DNA from: Halocaridina rubra
Taxonomy: Eukaryota; Arthropoda; Malacostraca; Decapoda; Atyidae
Direction: 5' to 3'
NCBI GenBank assembly: GCA_037179515.1
Contig: JAXCGZ010009443.1
Coordinates: 36,001 to 100,000, forward strand
Length of the DNA stretch: 64,000 nt
Part shown: positions 39,401-52,146 of the stretch, piece by piece
Layout of the letters: each line of letters starts with the position of its first letter
How positions within the stretch are numbered: position 1 is the stretch's first letter
Notes under the pieces: model-generated
Database searches by the model: none
Seen by the model: only the letters and a program-made list of their open reading frames with translations
What the model was told of the DNA's origin: nothing
Translations under genes and position numbers: made by a program

Positions 39401-42400
39401 AGTATGGAAAACCATGAAGCATATAATACAGATTTGCATCTCTAAGGAATATTATTCAGTGATAGTCATGCTTAGGCTGAAGATAAAAAATTTATTCCTA
39501 GCAAAGGGAAAAAAGAAGGATTGGGATCTTGCTGAAAAAATTTCATTTATTTCTAGCAAAGGGAAAAAAAGAAGGATTGGGATTTTGCTGAAAAAAATCT
39601 CATTCATTTCTAGCAGTGAGAAAAAATTAAGAATCTGGCATCACCCTGAGAAATAATTTCATTTATTCCTTGCAAAGACAAAAAGTTAAGTTTATCTGTA
39701 TTCCCTGCTTTTTGTAACAGTTGGGTAAAGGGATATAAGAGCAAATGGCTGGCAACACCAAACGCTATTTACTTTATTTTTCCTTGCCACAGAACATCTG
39801 ATATGAGGTGAAAATTTGCAGGATATGATCAGGCTCTTTGCTCTATTCTTTTTTCAGGAGTAGAAAACCTACTGCCTTTACTGTTATTTACATTGCCTGA
39901 CGATGGAGCCTCGTGGCATTCGAAAACTTGCACACAAACTCTTCATGAAAGTTTTGTCAAAAAAATTATTACTGGCAGAACTCTGTTGCTAATCATGTAT
40001 AGAGGTATCCTATGGTACCAGTTACTGCACTGAAGCATCAGGGAGAGTGCCAGGTATATAATAAATTTTAACCTGGTAAGGCATCATGTAAAACTGATAA
40101 AAAAAAATAAAAAAATGGTAAAAAAATATCAATACCGTACTATTAAAATCCAGGTAAGGCATTAATAAACATACCTGTAATCCAACTCTCTCCATTTCTC
40201 TCGCAACAAAGATCATCTCATCCAATGACGGAGTGATGAGTCCAGATAGTCCAATAATATCTGCTCTCTCTGCAATGGCACACTCCAAAATCTTATCACA
40301 AGGGCACATAACTCCAAGATCAACTACTCGATAATTGTTGCAACCGAGAACAACCCCAACAATGTTTTTACCAATATCGTGAACATCCCCTTTAACAGTT
40401 GCCAGAACGATCGTTCCATTATATCTGTCGCTCTCCTTGATGGAGCCTCCTAAATCCGCCATTTTCAACTCCCGTTCCCTTTCCATGAAGGGTATTAAAT
40501 AACCCACGGCCTTTTTCATAACACGAGCAGACTTAATGACCTGAGGTAGGAACATTTTGCCGGCACCGAAAAGATCGCCAACAATGCTCATGCCATTCAT
40601 CAGGGGTCCCTCAATCACATTTAAAGGTCTAGGATATTTGTCACCATTGGCTCGTGCTTCCTCTGTGTCTTCTTCGATGTATTTATCGATTCCTTTTACG
40701 AGCGAATGCTGCAGCCTTTCCTCAACACACTTTGATCTCCAGTCATCTACAACGATAGTTTTCGATTGAGAGGAATGTTGCTCTGCATATGTTAGGAGCT
40801 TTTCCGTTCCCTCAGGATCGGTGTTCCAGAGTAATGCTTCGCAGAGCTTAAGTAGTTCTTTCTCAATGTCATCATATACCGGTAAGCAACCAGCATTTAC
40901 AATACCCATATCCATGCCTGCTTTAATGGCATGGTATAAAAAAACTGAATGCATAGCTTCTCTTATGACTTCTTTTCCTCTAAAGGAAAAGGAAAAGTTG
41001 CTAACTCCACCACTTACTCTTGCTCCTGGACACGTTTCCTGAAATGAAATTAACAGCAATTTATCAATGTTTTATATTAAAAATGGACATAACTGCCATT
41101 AGGTTTGTCATTAAAATTTTACATCTATAATAAAATTTATAGTTTTTGTCATTATTATGACTAGGGGTGGACACACAGGTTGGATCTGGGGAAATAAGGC
41201 TGGATGCTCTTTCTATAATTCTGTAGTGGAATCAAACGTGAGATTGTCACTTCCTGAGTCGAGTGTTCTAACCAGTGGGATATCGCAACCACTATTAATC
41301 CCTTATCAATTGGAGGTGGACACAGACAGGTTGGAGCGGGGGAATTAAGGATGGATGCCTTTCCTGACGCCCTGCAGTGGGTTCAAATACTGGTTTGCCA
41401 TGTCCCGAGGTGATAGGTCTTACCAATGCACTACTGTGGTCTCCATTCCACTTTTACAATAATATTACATAACTCACTGTGTATATAGCAGTTTATTAAT
41501 ACTGAATACACACAAATAAGTTATCTCTCTCAAGCTCTTATGTACCTTTCTAGTATACTTTTAGCAAAAATAATATTCATATATTACCTTAATCACTTTT
41601 GTGGCCTCTATAAAGCTAATACCATAATTATTATGTTCTTCAATACCAGTAGCAATCGTCAAAATGTTAGGATCAAATATTATGTCATTACAGTTGAAGC
41701 CGACTTTTTCAGTTAAAAGTCTGTAAGACCTCTGACAAATTTTTATTTTACTTTCTGTATCCACAGCCTGAAAAATAAATAAATTAATATTTCATAAGAT
41801 GTATGAACAGAACTTCTACATACAATGATAAGGAGAAAATAAAAATACTTAAAACTAAATACTTGACCTCATATTTTTCTGATGATAAAAATAAGATATT
41901 CACAAAGTTTCTTTACAACCGTACCAGTGATAAAGTCTACTTAAGGACTCGTGGCTGTCTGGCAAGGCAGCTTGGGGAAAGCAACAATATCATCATCGTC
42001 TACTAAACACATAACAAAAAAGGTGGAAACCTTGTTCCATGAGTTAAGATTATGCATATACATTGCAATACAATTGAATCATATAATCATTAATTACATA
42101 CAGAAAATTAAACTTCCTCAAAGCTGGTTGCTTTGATTATATGTGATATAATCAGATTATAAGAAATTATATCACATACAAACCCCATTTATTAAGTTAG
42201 AAGGTGTGAGAAATCCCTCTGACATCATATACAACCGATAAACTTGCAAGTTACTTACTTGACCTTGTTCATCAAACGCCATTATAACCACAGCGGCACC
42301 GTATTTTTTTATAAGACTGGCTTTTTTTAAAAAATCGTCCTCTCCCTCCTTTAGGGATATAGAATTGACAATACATTTGCCCTGTGTTACTTTAAGCCCA

Positions 42401-45400
42401 GCCTCAATCACTTCAAACTTAGAGGAGTCGATGCAAATGGGTACCTGAAAATGATGAAAAACATTAAAACTATATTTTGATAAACATCTAGATAACATAA
42501 AGGATCAAATCTGTTACATGAAAGCTACACCTTATACATATCCTCGTCTTTTATACTTCCATAATTTAATTGATGACATTAGTTCAATTCCTTCTAATTA
42601 AATAATGCTTAAGATATGAAGCAGAAAGGACTGATAACAAAACAACTTGATACTATAACGATAGTATTAACCTCAAAGTTATTCCCATACTGACGTCATT
42701 TAACATTTCAATCCTATCATTGCAGTCTTAACCCCATAAGGATGCTAATTACCCATCATTCAATATACTGTACATATTTTCTTCAATGGTAATACCTTTT
42801 AAGCCGCAAAGGTGAACTTTGCAAAATTAAATTGGTAATAAGTCATTACTTTTGGTAATTAGTATTTTTTGCATTTACTGTATATATTTTTATAGTTGGA
42901 AAATTATGATCTCCATAAGAAGCATAACTGACAAACATCACTAATGGAGTTCCACATTCACCTAAAAACTATAAATTTAACTTTAAAGAAAAATTTCTAC
43001 ATTAAAAAAAATAAAGACTAGGGAGCAGCAATAATTCAGTGATAGAGTGCAAGAGTTGGAAAGCAACTAATGTACGGTAGGTTCAGTCCCACTGCAGGAC
43101 AGTTCAAACATGTCTGTGTCTATCGCAATTTGAATGGGAATAACTGCGACACATAAAACAGTTAAAAAGAATATATAGGAAAGGTTTTATCGAACTTACT
43201 TTACAAATATCTGGCTCTGTTGCAACAAGATTGAGAAACCTTGTCATTGCAGCCACACCATCAAGTAAACCTTCATCCATATTGACATCTAATATCTGAG
43301 CACCATTCTCTACCTGCAAGACATGATATGCTAATGTATAAAAGGCTTAATATATTTGTGTCCACCCCCATTCAAACGGGGATCACTTGTGGCACATAAA
43401 ACCTGTAAAAAAAATTGAAATTTAATAATGATTAAAGATCTTAAGTAGATAGTTCTGGATTAATTAGATGTTCGACTGCTGGTAAACTAATCATAGTACT
43501 TAGCAAAGAAGGGAACATAAATTACTGAAAAAAAGTTGAGATTATCATTACCTGAGTCTTTGCAATAGCCAGAGCTTCCTCATAATTACCATTCTTGATA
43601 AGTTTACAAAACTTTCTTGAACCAGCTACATTACATCTTTCACCTGAAGGAACAAGATTTATTTTAAAAGAAGTAACACCAACATAAACCACACTTCATA
43701 TCAGTAATCATCTTAAATAATATTTGTGAATAATGTAACACTTACAATATACAGTATTATAATATTAACGTAAGCGAAATTCATTGTATATAAAATATAA
43801 AATCACATAAGTAATTTAAAATATGTACGGCATGATTCAGTAGTTAAAAGTATTGAGTTATTATTAGTAATTTATACAGTATAGGCATTATTTTCGCACT
43901 ATAATATCAACGAAAGCAAAATTGATTATATTTAGAATCTAAAATCACATAATCAAGTAACTTTAGATATGCAAAGCAAGATTTAGTAGTTAAAAGTAAT
44001 TAGTTATTTAGACAAAAAGGCTTTATCTTCATTCTAAACGATATAAACACTGCTTTCTATTATTGAAATGTAAACTGCAAAAAATATAGCATACCAATGT
44101 TAACAAAGTTCGTCTGTTTCGTTATTCTCATTGGTTCTAAACCACAGAGAACTTGAGCTCCTTCGTACAGCTCAGTTGGAGGAACACGAGGACTGATGTT
44201 TGCCACAGTCTGTGCAATAGCTCTGCAAACATTGTATCAGTGACAATTGTGCATTAATAGCCTTACCCAAAGATTATACTAAAGTTAACTTTTAAGGTTC
44301 ATAAAAATAAGTGCCTTAGAAAAGTAAGGAGTTGATCCCTATCTCATTTCAGTTTCAATCAATATATGAATTATTGCTCTTTCCCCATATAAATTATCAA
44401 AGCATATGATGTCAGCTATATATGTCAAGCCTTATAGCTTAGCCATAGAGTTAAACACGTCTGGCTATATAACTTAACCACTGAGTCAACTCAAAAGCAG
44501 AACACGAGTATAATTACTGAAATAACACCACTGCTCACTAATAGCAATTACTGTACTTAACAGATCATGAAATATTTACATAAGCATTGCAATAATTCTA
44601 TAATGAAGAGTAAGCGCTACATAAGCGATTTCTATATACACGTGACAAAATTCACTGTTAAGGAAATGAAAGTATATACATTATGCATAAGATGAATACT
44701 TTAGACAATGGAACTGTCCGCCATAAGAGTGAAATAAGTAACATACCTAATGTGATCAGGAGTCGTTCCACAACACCCACCGACTATGTTAACGAGCCCA
44801 TCCTGCGCAAATTCCCGAATGTGACCTGCAGTAGTCTCAGGAGTTTCGTCATAGTCGCCGAAAGTATTAGGTAAACCAGCATTTGGATAGCAAATCACAA
44901 AGGATTTCGTATTCAGACCAATGTTTTCAATGAAGGGTCTCATTTCTACTGCTCCAAGAGCACAGTTCAAACCAATGCTGCAAAATAGTAGCTGATAAGT
45001 AAATAATTCCTGTCTGTCCACCCCCATTTCCATGGAGATTAATATAGACATAAAACAGCAAACAACAACAGCAACATTAATAGATATTTTTTTTAGTAAT
45101 TACATTGGTTTAAATAAAATTAAAGCAGCTATCCTGCTAACTCAATTCCTTTGCTACAGATGTCATGCAAGTTACTCAGTAGAATATGGTATCTTGTTTG
45201 AACCAAAAATATAATTATGACATCATTTATATAATACTCACCAAAGATATACTGTATAGTATATTGAATTAATAATCTAAAAAACAATAAGAGGCGACCT
45301 ACTGATCAAAGACTACATTTCAAATAATAGTTATACAATAAAGCTATAAAACATTTCAATATACTCGTATAACATACCACATGGGTTGAGCATGTGACAC

Positions 45401-48400
45401 GCTAATGACAAAAGCTTCTCCCATCTGACCTGATAGAGTTCGTCCTGACTTATCAACAATTGTTCCCGAAACCTGTCAAAAATAGAGAGATTATTAGCCT
45501 CTACATATCAAAGAAATAACTTTCTCTACTTAAAGATGTGTTTATTTTAACTACAAAGAGAAAACAAGAAACACAGGAGTACCTTAGCTCTTATGAGCAT
45601 ATTTATCTGCTTATCTTCAGAGGTTACCCCTAAAGATGAGTGGATAAATATACTTGAAAGCAATAAGGTACTCTGCTGTTTCCTGTTTTCCCTTCGTAGT
45701 CATATAAGCATATTTACAACATTCACTTACTTATGTTGAAACAGATTAATTCTTAATAATGACACGTATGAGCATATATCTTTCACAAAAATATTTTCTT
45801 TACTCAGAATGTTTGTTTGCTATGAAAAACTTACAAATACAGGTACGGATTCATACTCTGAATCAAACAAACTTTGAATGGCAAAGAGGGCAGCCTTTGA
45901 ATTTGCTGTGTCAAATATGGTTTCAACTAGTAATATGTCAACACCTCCGTCCAAAAGTCCTTTGGCCTGTTCAGTGTATGCTTGCACCAAGTCATCAAAT
46001 ACTGTAAAGAAAAATGAACCAGACTTGTAAACCTATAATCTTAGGAAACAGAAGAGAAATAATTTAATTCTGATTAGGCAGTAAAGAAATTAAAAGGCAT
46101 TCAACAAAAACAATTTGAATCAGTATATCAATCTAGATTATGAAAGCCAAAATATGATTACAGAAATCAATCCAAAATATGAAAATATTGCGTGTCAATT
46201 CTACCTACAGATATTTCTATAGTCAGGTCTCTCTACAGATGGCGAAATTGAAAGTGTGCGGTTCGTAGGGCCCATAGCTCCTGCTACGTATCTTTGCTTG
46301 CCAGTTGCAGCAGTAACCTCGTCTGCAGCTCGTCTCGCTAGCCTTGCAGATTCCAAATTAAGTCTGGGGAAAATATACAGCAATGGAAGTTTAAAAAACA
46401 TTTATACTTCAATAAAAAAAAGGGGACTGCAGTAGTGCAATAGTTATAGCACTCGACTCGGGAAGTGACAGTTCTGCAATCAAGCCCCCCACAGGGTTTA
46501 AGAGGGCATCTAGCAATAGTTTCCCAGATCTAACCTATGTCCACCCCCATATAAATGAAGATTAAACACAAACCTAAAAAATATATATATATACTGTATA
46601 TAAAAAAAAAACATTACAGGGTGTATACAGTATTTATTTAAAGAGCATAACAAAACCAAAAATTAAACAGCACAATTACTACTAATCTTGGAATAAACTA
46701 CTGTAGTCAAACGATCATATGATAGTACTACCGATTTTTCTTACCGATAACATATGTGCTGCAGGTTATAATCCGACTGAGCAACCCAGGTTCCACTGAA
46801 GGTGTTTGTTTCAATAATGTCTGCACCAGCTTCAAGATACTCCTGTAATCATAAAAACTTATACTAATTCCTTATTACATACTATCACTTCCGTTTGCTG
46901 ACTCCTAATATATATTCATTTTCAGAGTTAGGTCAGTCAAGCACTTGTAACTCTTCATAAGCCCTGGTCATATCAGTAATAAGTCTTCAATTTTTCGAAC
47001 TACTTCTGTCAGAGGCCGAATATGTATATTTATGTTTGCATATAATGCAAAACTTATGAAAATTTCTAAAATGGAAAGGTCACAATAACAGTAATCAACG
47101 TTTTCATTCCTGACACTTTGCCTCTTAGAACCCTGGAGAGTTAAAGGTGCCCATTGTTAATGCAATTAATAATCAGATCATATTTCTAACTACATCATAT
47201 GATGAGTTTCAATCAACTAATACAAAAGTGTATCTAAATTAAATGCATTTTTTGATATATACATAGCAAAATGCTATATACATAGCAAAATGCTATATAC
47301 ATAGCAAATGCTATATCCTGGGCTCAGTGGAATGGCCACATCTGTAGCAATAGCAGTGAGTAGGCATAACTTCAGTATACCCTGATCTGAAAACAAAACA
47401 AAAAACTGCATATTTTAAGGCTTGCAAGGACTGGTAAGGTATTTTTTCAGTTCCAAAACTGATATATACCATATATATTATTAGGAAGTGGGAAAAGAAC
47501 CAAGTCCAAGCCCTCCACTGATTATCCAGCTTTAATTCCTCAGTTTCAACCAGTGACCATCCCCATTCCAATGGGGTTTAATAGTGACACAAAAAATAGC
47601 AAACAACAATGAAACAATAAACTCAGTACCATTCCTTAAACTTTACCTTATGAATTTCTAAAATGACTTGTGGCAATGTTAGAGAAAGCAAATCATTATT
47701 GCCTTTTAAGCTACACTCATGATCTCTGAATTCTTCACCTCTGTAATGGTGCTCCTCTAATCTATGACGTTGTATCATAGTTCCCATGGCACCATCAATA
47801 ACCAGGATTCGTTCCTTGAGGGCCTGGTGGATCTCCTCGCCCCTGGCTGTCAAATAAATAAAAAATTTGAAGAATGATATACTAAAAGTATAAAAGAGCA
47901 CAGCACTTGACTCAGGAGGTGACAAACTTGTGGTCAAGCACACTGTGGGGCGTAAGGAAGGGCATCCAGCCTTAATTCTCTGGCTCTAACCTATCTGTGT
48001 CCATCCCCATTCGAATGGGAATTCATGGTGACATAAAATGGCAAACAACAACACCATCACTCCTGTTAGCTCCTTGGGAATACACAGAAGACATCTTCTT
48101 TATATACTGTATTGTGATCCATAAAACAGATTCGGGAACATCTACAGTTTAGCGGGGCATACCAATGTTCAAAACCTACCAATAGATGGCGATAGGCTCT
48201 GACTAGAGAACTGGTAGATGAACACACAACAAAAATGGTGACAATAGGCATACGAAACAATCTTTTACTATCCTTACTAAAAATACTTACCTAACCTCTA
48301 AGTCAGGGGGGCTTCGCCCCCCTGGGACCCCCCCATCTTACTGTCCTAACTAAAAATACTTACCTAACCTTCAGTCGAACTACGTACCTGAGTGGAGGGA

Positions 48401-49439
48401 TGAGGTCGTTGAGTGGCATGCCCAGCTAAACTGTAAACTACCCCGGATTAGAATAAAGACACTACGAAAGTGATGTGCATACTTAGTACACGACTAATAT
48501 TGGTTTGTAGCACGGACTTAATTGATAATTGAAACATAACCTTTCCACAATCGTTTGTAGGATGATTTTAGTGATAAATAAAATTCCACATTTTCTCTAT
48601 AATTCTATAGTCCCTTTGCAAGAGGTATTCCTAATATCACTAACCAAAACTATTTCAGACCTCACAAGGACAACCCAATGAAAACACTGGTTTTTATGAG
48701 TTGACCCTTCACATATAATATGAACAGAGTTCACCTATTGACCTAACCCAATTAACTGCAAATGTTATTGTTTAACAATCCCAAGTGACATGAAATACAA
48801 AACCATCAAAATATATCTAACCCACTAAACGCCCAATTCCAATTATCCACTTGTTTATTAACTAAGGTTTAATTAACCTAACTAAACCTAATTATGGTTT
48901 TCCATAAAAATACGGTATAGCAATTAACCCTAATACTTGGAATATTTGTTCCCTTGATAAGGTCTGAATCGAACGAATTATAATTTCTTAACTGATAAGA
49001 TCACAGCTGAGCGAATTAATGAAGTAATTATCCGTTAATTGTCACAATTCGGGTAGTTTACAGTTTAGCGGGCCATGCCGCTCAACAAACTCATCCCTCC
49101 ACTCAGGTAAGTAGTTCGACTGAAGGTTAGGTAAGTATTTTTAGTTAGGATAGTAAAACATTGTTTCGTATGCCTATTGTCACCATTTTTGTTATGTTCA
49201 TCCGCCAGTTCTCTAGTCAGAGCCTATCGCCATCTATTGGTAGGTTTTGAACATTGGTATGGCCCGCTAAACTGTAGGTGTTCCTCACAATTCATACTAA
49301 CTACAAAACTGTCATTACACAGGTGCCAAGAACTCCTTATTGTGCATTATGGAGCAAATTTGCAATATCAAGTCTTGACTCATCTTAAAACTGGAAAATT
49401 ATTACCTGACATTGCAGCCGTTCGTTTGGTTAAGGTCAT
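33488..49439 (-). CDS. MTR: cobalamin-dependent methionine synthase (~1258 aa)
   Basis: It transfers the methyl group of 5-methyltetrahydrofolate through methylcobalamin to homocysteine, in the cytosol. Exons: 49406-49439 (tentative), 47647-47846, 46745-46842, 46209-46363, 45835-46001, 45378-45472, 44747-44977, 44095-44222, 43552-43643, 43200-43313, 42259-42444, 41588-41767, 40175-41038, 39172-39288, 38118-38292, 37604-37759, 36855-37042, 35976-36106, 35210-35378, 34727-34930, 33488-33580. Phase is continuous throughout. Domains in order: homocysteine-binding barrel ([10 protein letters not shown]; zinc cysteines in GLNC, ~255, and GGCC, ~318/319); pterin-binding barrel ([22 protein letters not shown]); cobalamin cap and Rossmann part with GDVHDIGKN (lower axial His ~780) and the [10 protein letters not shown] block; AdoMet reactivation domain with [12 protein letters not shown]. 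Length fits animal enzymes (~1265 aa). Every domain is intact. The first exon ([11 protein letters not shown]) was chosen because ATG, phase 1 and a GTAATA donor fit; it is the weak point. Introns hold many SINE-A copies. Confidence 0.95.
34093..34230 (+). repeat. SINE-A copy
   Basis: Forward copy: 'ggccacagtcgctctgtggtag', 'tagccttaatccccc', 'tgtatccatccccattgg'. In the last MTR intron, antisense to the gene. Confidence 0.65.
36217..36395 (+). repeat. SINE-A copy
   Basis: Forward copy 'ggggaccgcagtagcactgtg', with the head partly duplicated ('gaacgcttgaagcactgcgtcaagag'). It continues 'ggaggtgacagacccttgctcaagcc', 'agggcatctaacctttaatt'. Intronic in MTR. Confidence 0.7.
37148..37310 (+). 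repeat. SINE-A copy
   Basis: Forward copy: 'agcagcagtaactcagtggtag', 'aggaaaggcatccagcctta', 'tctatctgtgctcacctcc'. Intronic in MTR. The head variant with 'gagttggaaagcaact' is shared with 43019-43165, so a subfamily is likely. Confidence 0.7.
38759..38911 (-). repeat. SINE-A copy
   Basis: Reverse-oriented: 'taatccccattttgaggtgg', 'gggaattatgggtggatac', 'gttgagtattctaaccactc'. Intronic in MTR. Confidence 0.65.
39486..39690. repeat. tandem array, ~58-bp unit, 3-4 copies
   Basis: The unit 'tttattyctagcaaaggg' plus 'aagaaggattgggat.ttgctg' plus an A-run recurs at about 39490, 39545, 39605 and (partial) 39660, with the last copies diverging. In the MTR intron between the cobalamin-domain exons. 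Confidence 0.8.
41160..41290 (-). repeat. SINE-A copy, first of a tandem pair
   Basis: Reverse-oriented: 'ggggtggacacacaggttgg', 'atctggggaaataaggctgg', 'cctgagtcgagtgttctaac'. It abuts the next copy. Confidence 0.7.
41291..41442 (-). repeat. SINE-A copy, second of a tandem pair
   Basis: Reverse-oriented and well preserved: 'taatcccttatcaattggag', 'gacacagacaggttggagcg', 'gccctgcagtgggttcaaat', 'accaatgcactactgtggtc'. It is head-to-tail with 41160-41290. Confidence 0.75.
43019..43165 (+). repeat. SINE-A copy
   Basis: Forward copy: 'gggagcagcaataattcagtg', 'gtaggttcagtcccactgca', 'tgtctgtgtctatcgcaatt'. The central 'catccagccttaattcc' block is lost. Intronic in MTR. A further 3' scrap lies at 43360-43405. 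Confidence 0.65.
45010..45062 (+). repeat. SINE-A 3' scrap
   Basis: 'ctgtccacccccatttccat' and 'acataaaacagcaaac' match the SINE-A end. Intronic in MTR. Confidence 0.55.
46421..46575 (+). repeat. SINE-A copy, near consensus
   Basis: 'ggggactgcagtagtgcaata', 'gcactcgactcgggaagtga', 'agggcatctagcaatagttt', 'ctatgtccacccccatataa'. Useful for reading the family consensus. Intronic in MTR. Confidence 0.75.
47480..47612 (+). repeat. SINE-A copy, 5'-truncated
   Basis: 'ccaagccctccactgattat', 'ccagctttaattcctcagtt', 'gaccatccccattccaatgg', 'gtgacacaaaaaatagcaaa'. In MTR intron 2. Confidence 0.65.
47893..48051 (+). repeat. SINE-A copy
   Basis: 'agagcacagcacttgactca', 'ggaggtgacaaacttgtggt', 'gaagggcatccagccttaat', 'atctgtgtccatccccattc', 'gtgacataaaatggcaaac'. 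In MTR intron 1, beside the inverted-repeat structure. Confidence 0.75.
48135..49284. mobile_element. inverted-repeat structure of two MITE-like units in MTR intron 1
   Basis: The arms 48135-48445 and 49051-49284 are reverse complements over about 230 bp, with few mismatches. The left arm has a ~75-bp extra insert (about 48303-48377). Each arm by itself starts and ends with a terminal inverted repeat close to CAGTTTAGCGGGCCAT, and each is flanked by TA: 48145-48433 and 49061-49274. TA flanks and a CAG start fit Tc1/mariner-type MITEs. Identity continues 8-10 bp beyond the TA on both sides, which argues instead for one foldback element or an inverted segmental duplication. The 600-bp centre has no transposase. 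Confidence 0.75.
48303..48377. repeat. GC-rich hairpin insert in the left MITE arm
   Basis: It contains a perfect-looking hairpin, 'ggggggcttcgcccccc', followed by 'tgggacccccc', in otherwise AT-rich DNA. It is flanked on both sides by 'ctaaaaatacttacctaacct', present once in the other arm, so the insert duplicated about 20 bp of target. Confidence 0.75.
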
Positions 49440-51398
<1,959 letters not shown>

Positions 51399-51403
51399 GC
51401 TTT

Positions 51404-51421
51404 TGGTCCTTCGAACCGGAT
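51404..51421 (+). other. primer binding site, tRNA-Tyr-like
   Basis: TGGTCCTTCGAACCGGAT, five bases after the 5' LTR. Its complement ends in CCA and fits the 3' end of tRNA-Tyr with about one mismatch, judged from memory of that tRNA. This is the expected place for first-strand priming. Confidence 0.7.
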
Positions 51422-52146
51422 GAGAATTGGTGTGGTAATGGTGAAAATAGTGTACATTTTAGATAAGCTCCCACCTTGTAAGAAGTTAGTGTAAAACTCT
51501 ACGGTTAAAATCGTCCACATTTCAGCGAAAACAGGGAGGAGCATTGCATGTATTTGCATGAATATTGCAAATATAACTTTGAAATTTAAGTGTTTGTTGA
51601 AATAAATAAGAGAATCCATTTCCCACGTGGATACAGCGTTTCTCTATCTGTGGAAACGAAATATACTTTCGTAGTTGAGCGTCCATTAAGTAATTTGGAT
51701 ATTAGTACCCAATTTCGGCTGGGTGAACAGTGGTTTTTAGGGATTTGTGTGTTTACATATCTCCCATTTAACGATATCCAGAATGTCGTGTTGATTCCTT
51801 TGTTTACGTAAATAAACAGAAGGTAGTGACCCACCTACTGCTAGGTGCACAGTGTCGTTTGAGGAACAGTGTGGTTTGCTTTACACTTTCCATTTACTGT
51901 TGCTGACTTAACAGTGTCGTTTAATTGATGAAAAGTGTGTTTTACACTTTGAGGATTGGCGTCATAATTGACGGAATTAAATAACTGTATGTTATTATCT
52001 TGAGATTTGGAAGATTGTCCTTTGATACTCTTTACAGAGTGAATGTTTGTTGCATTGTGGATGTATAAAGAAGATCGTGGATTCTTTGATGATAAAATTG
52101 CATCAACTATTTGTTTGTTGTTTTATGTTCTATTTACTTTCTCAAT

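Noticed and set aside
39327..39656. Plus-strand Lys-rich ORF in an MTR intron
   Set aside because: Explained by the ~58-bp tandem array.
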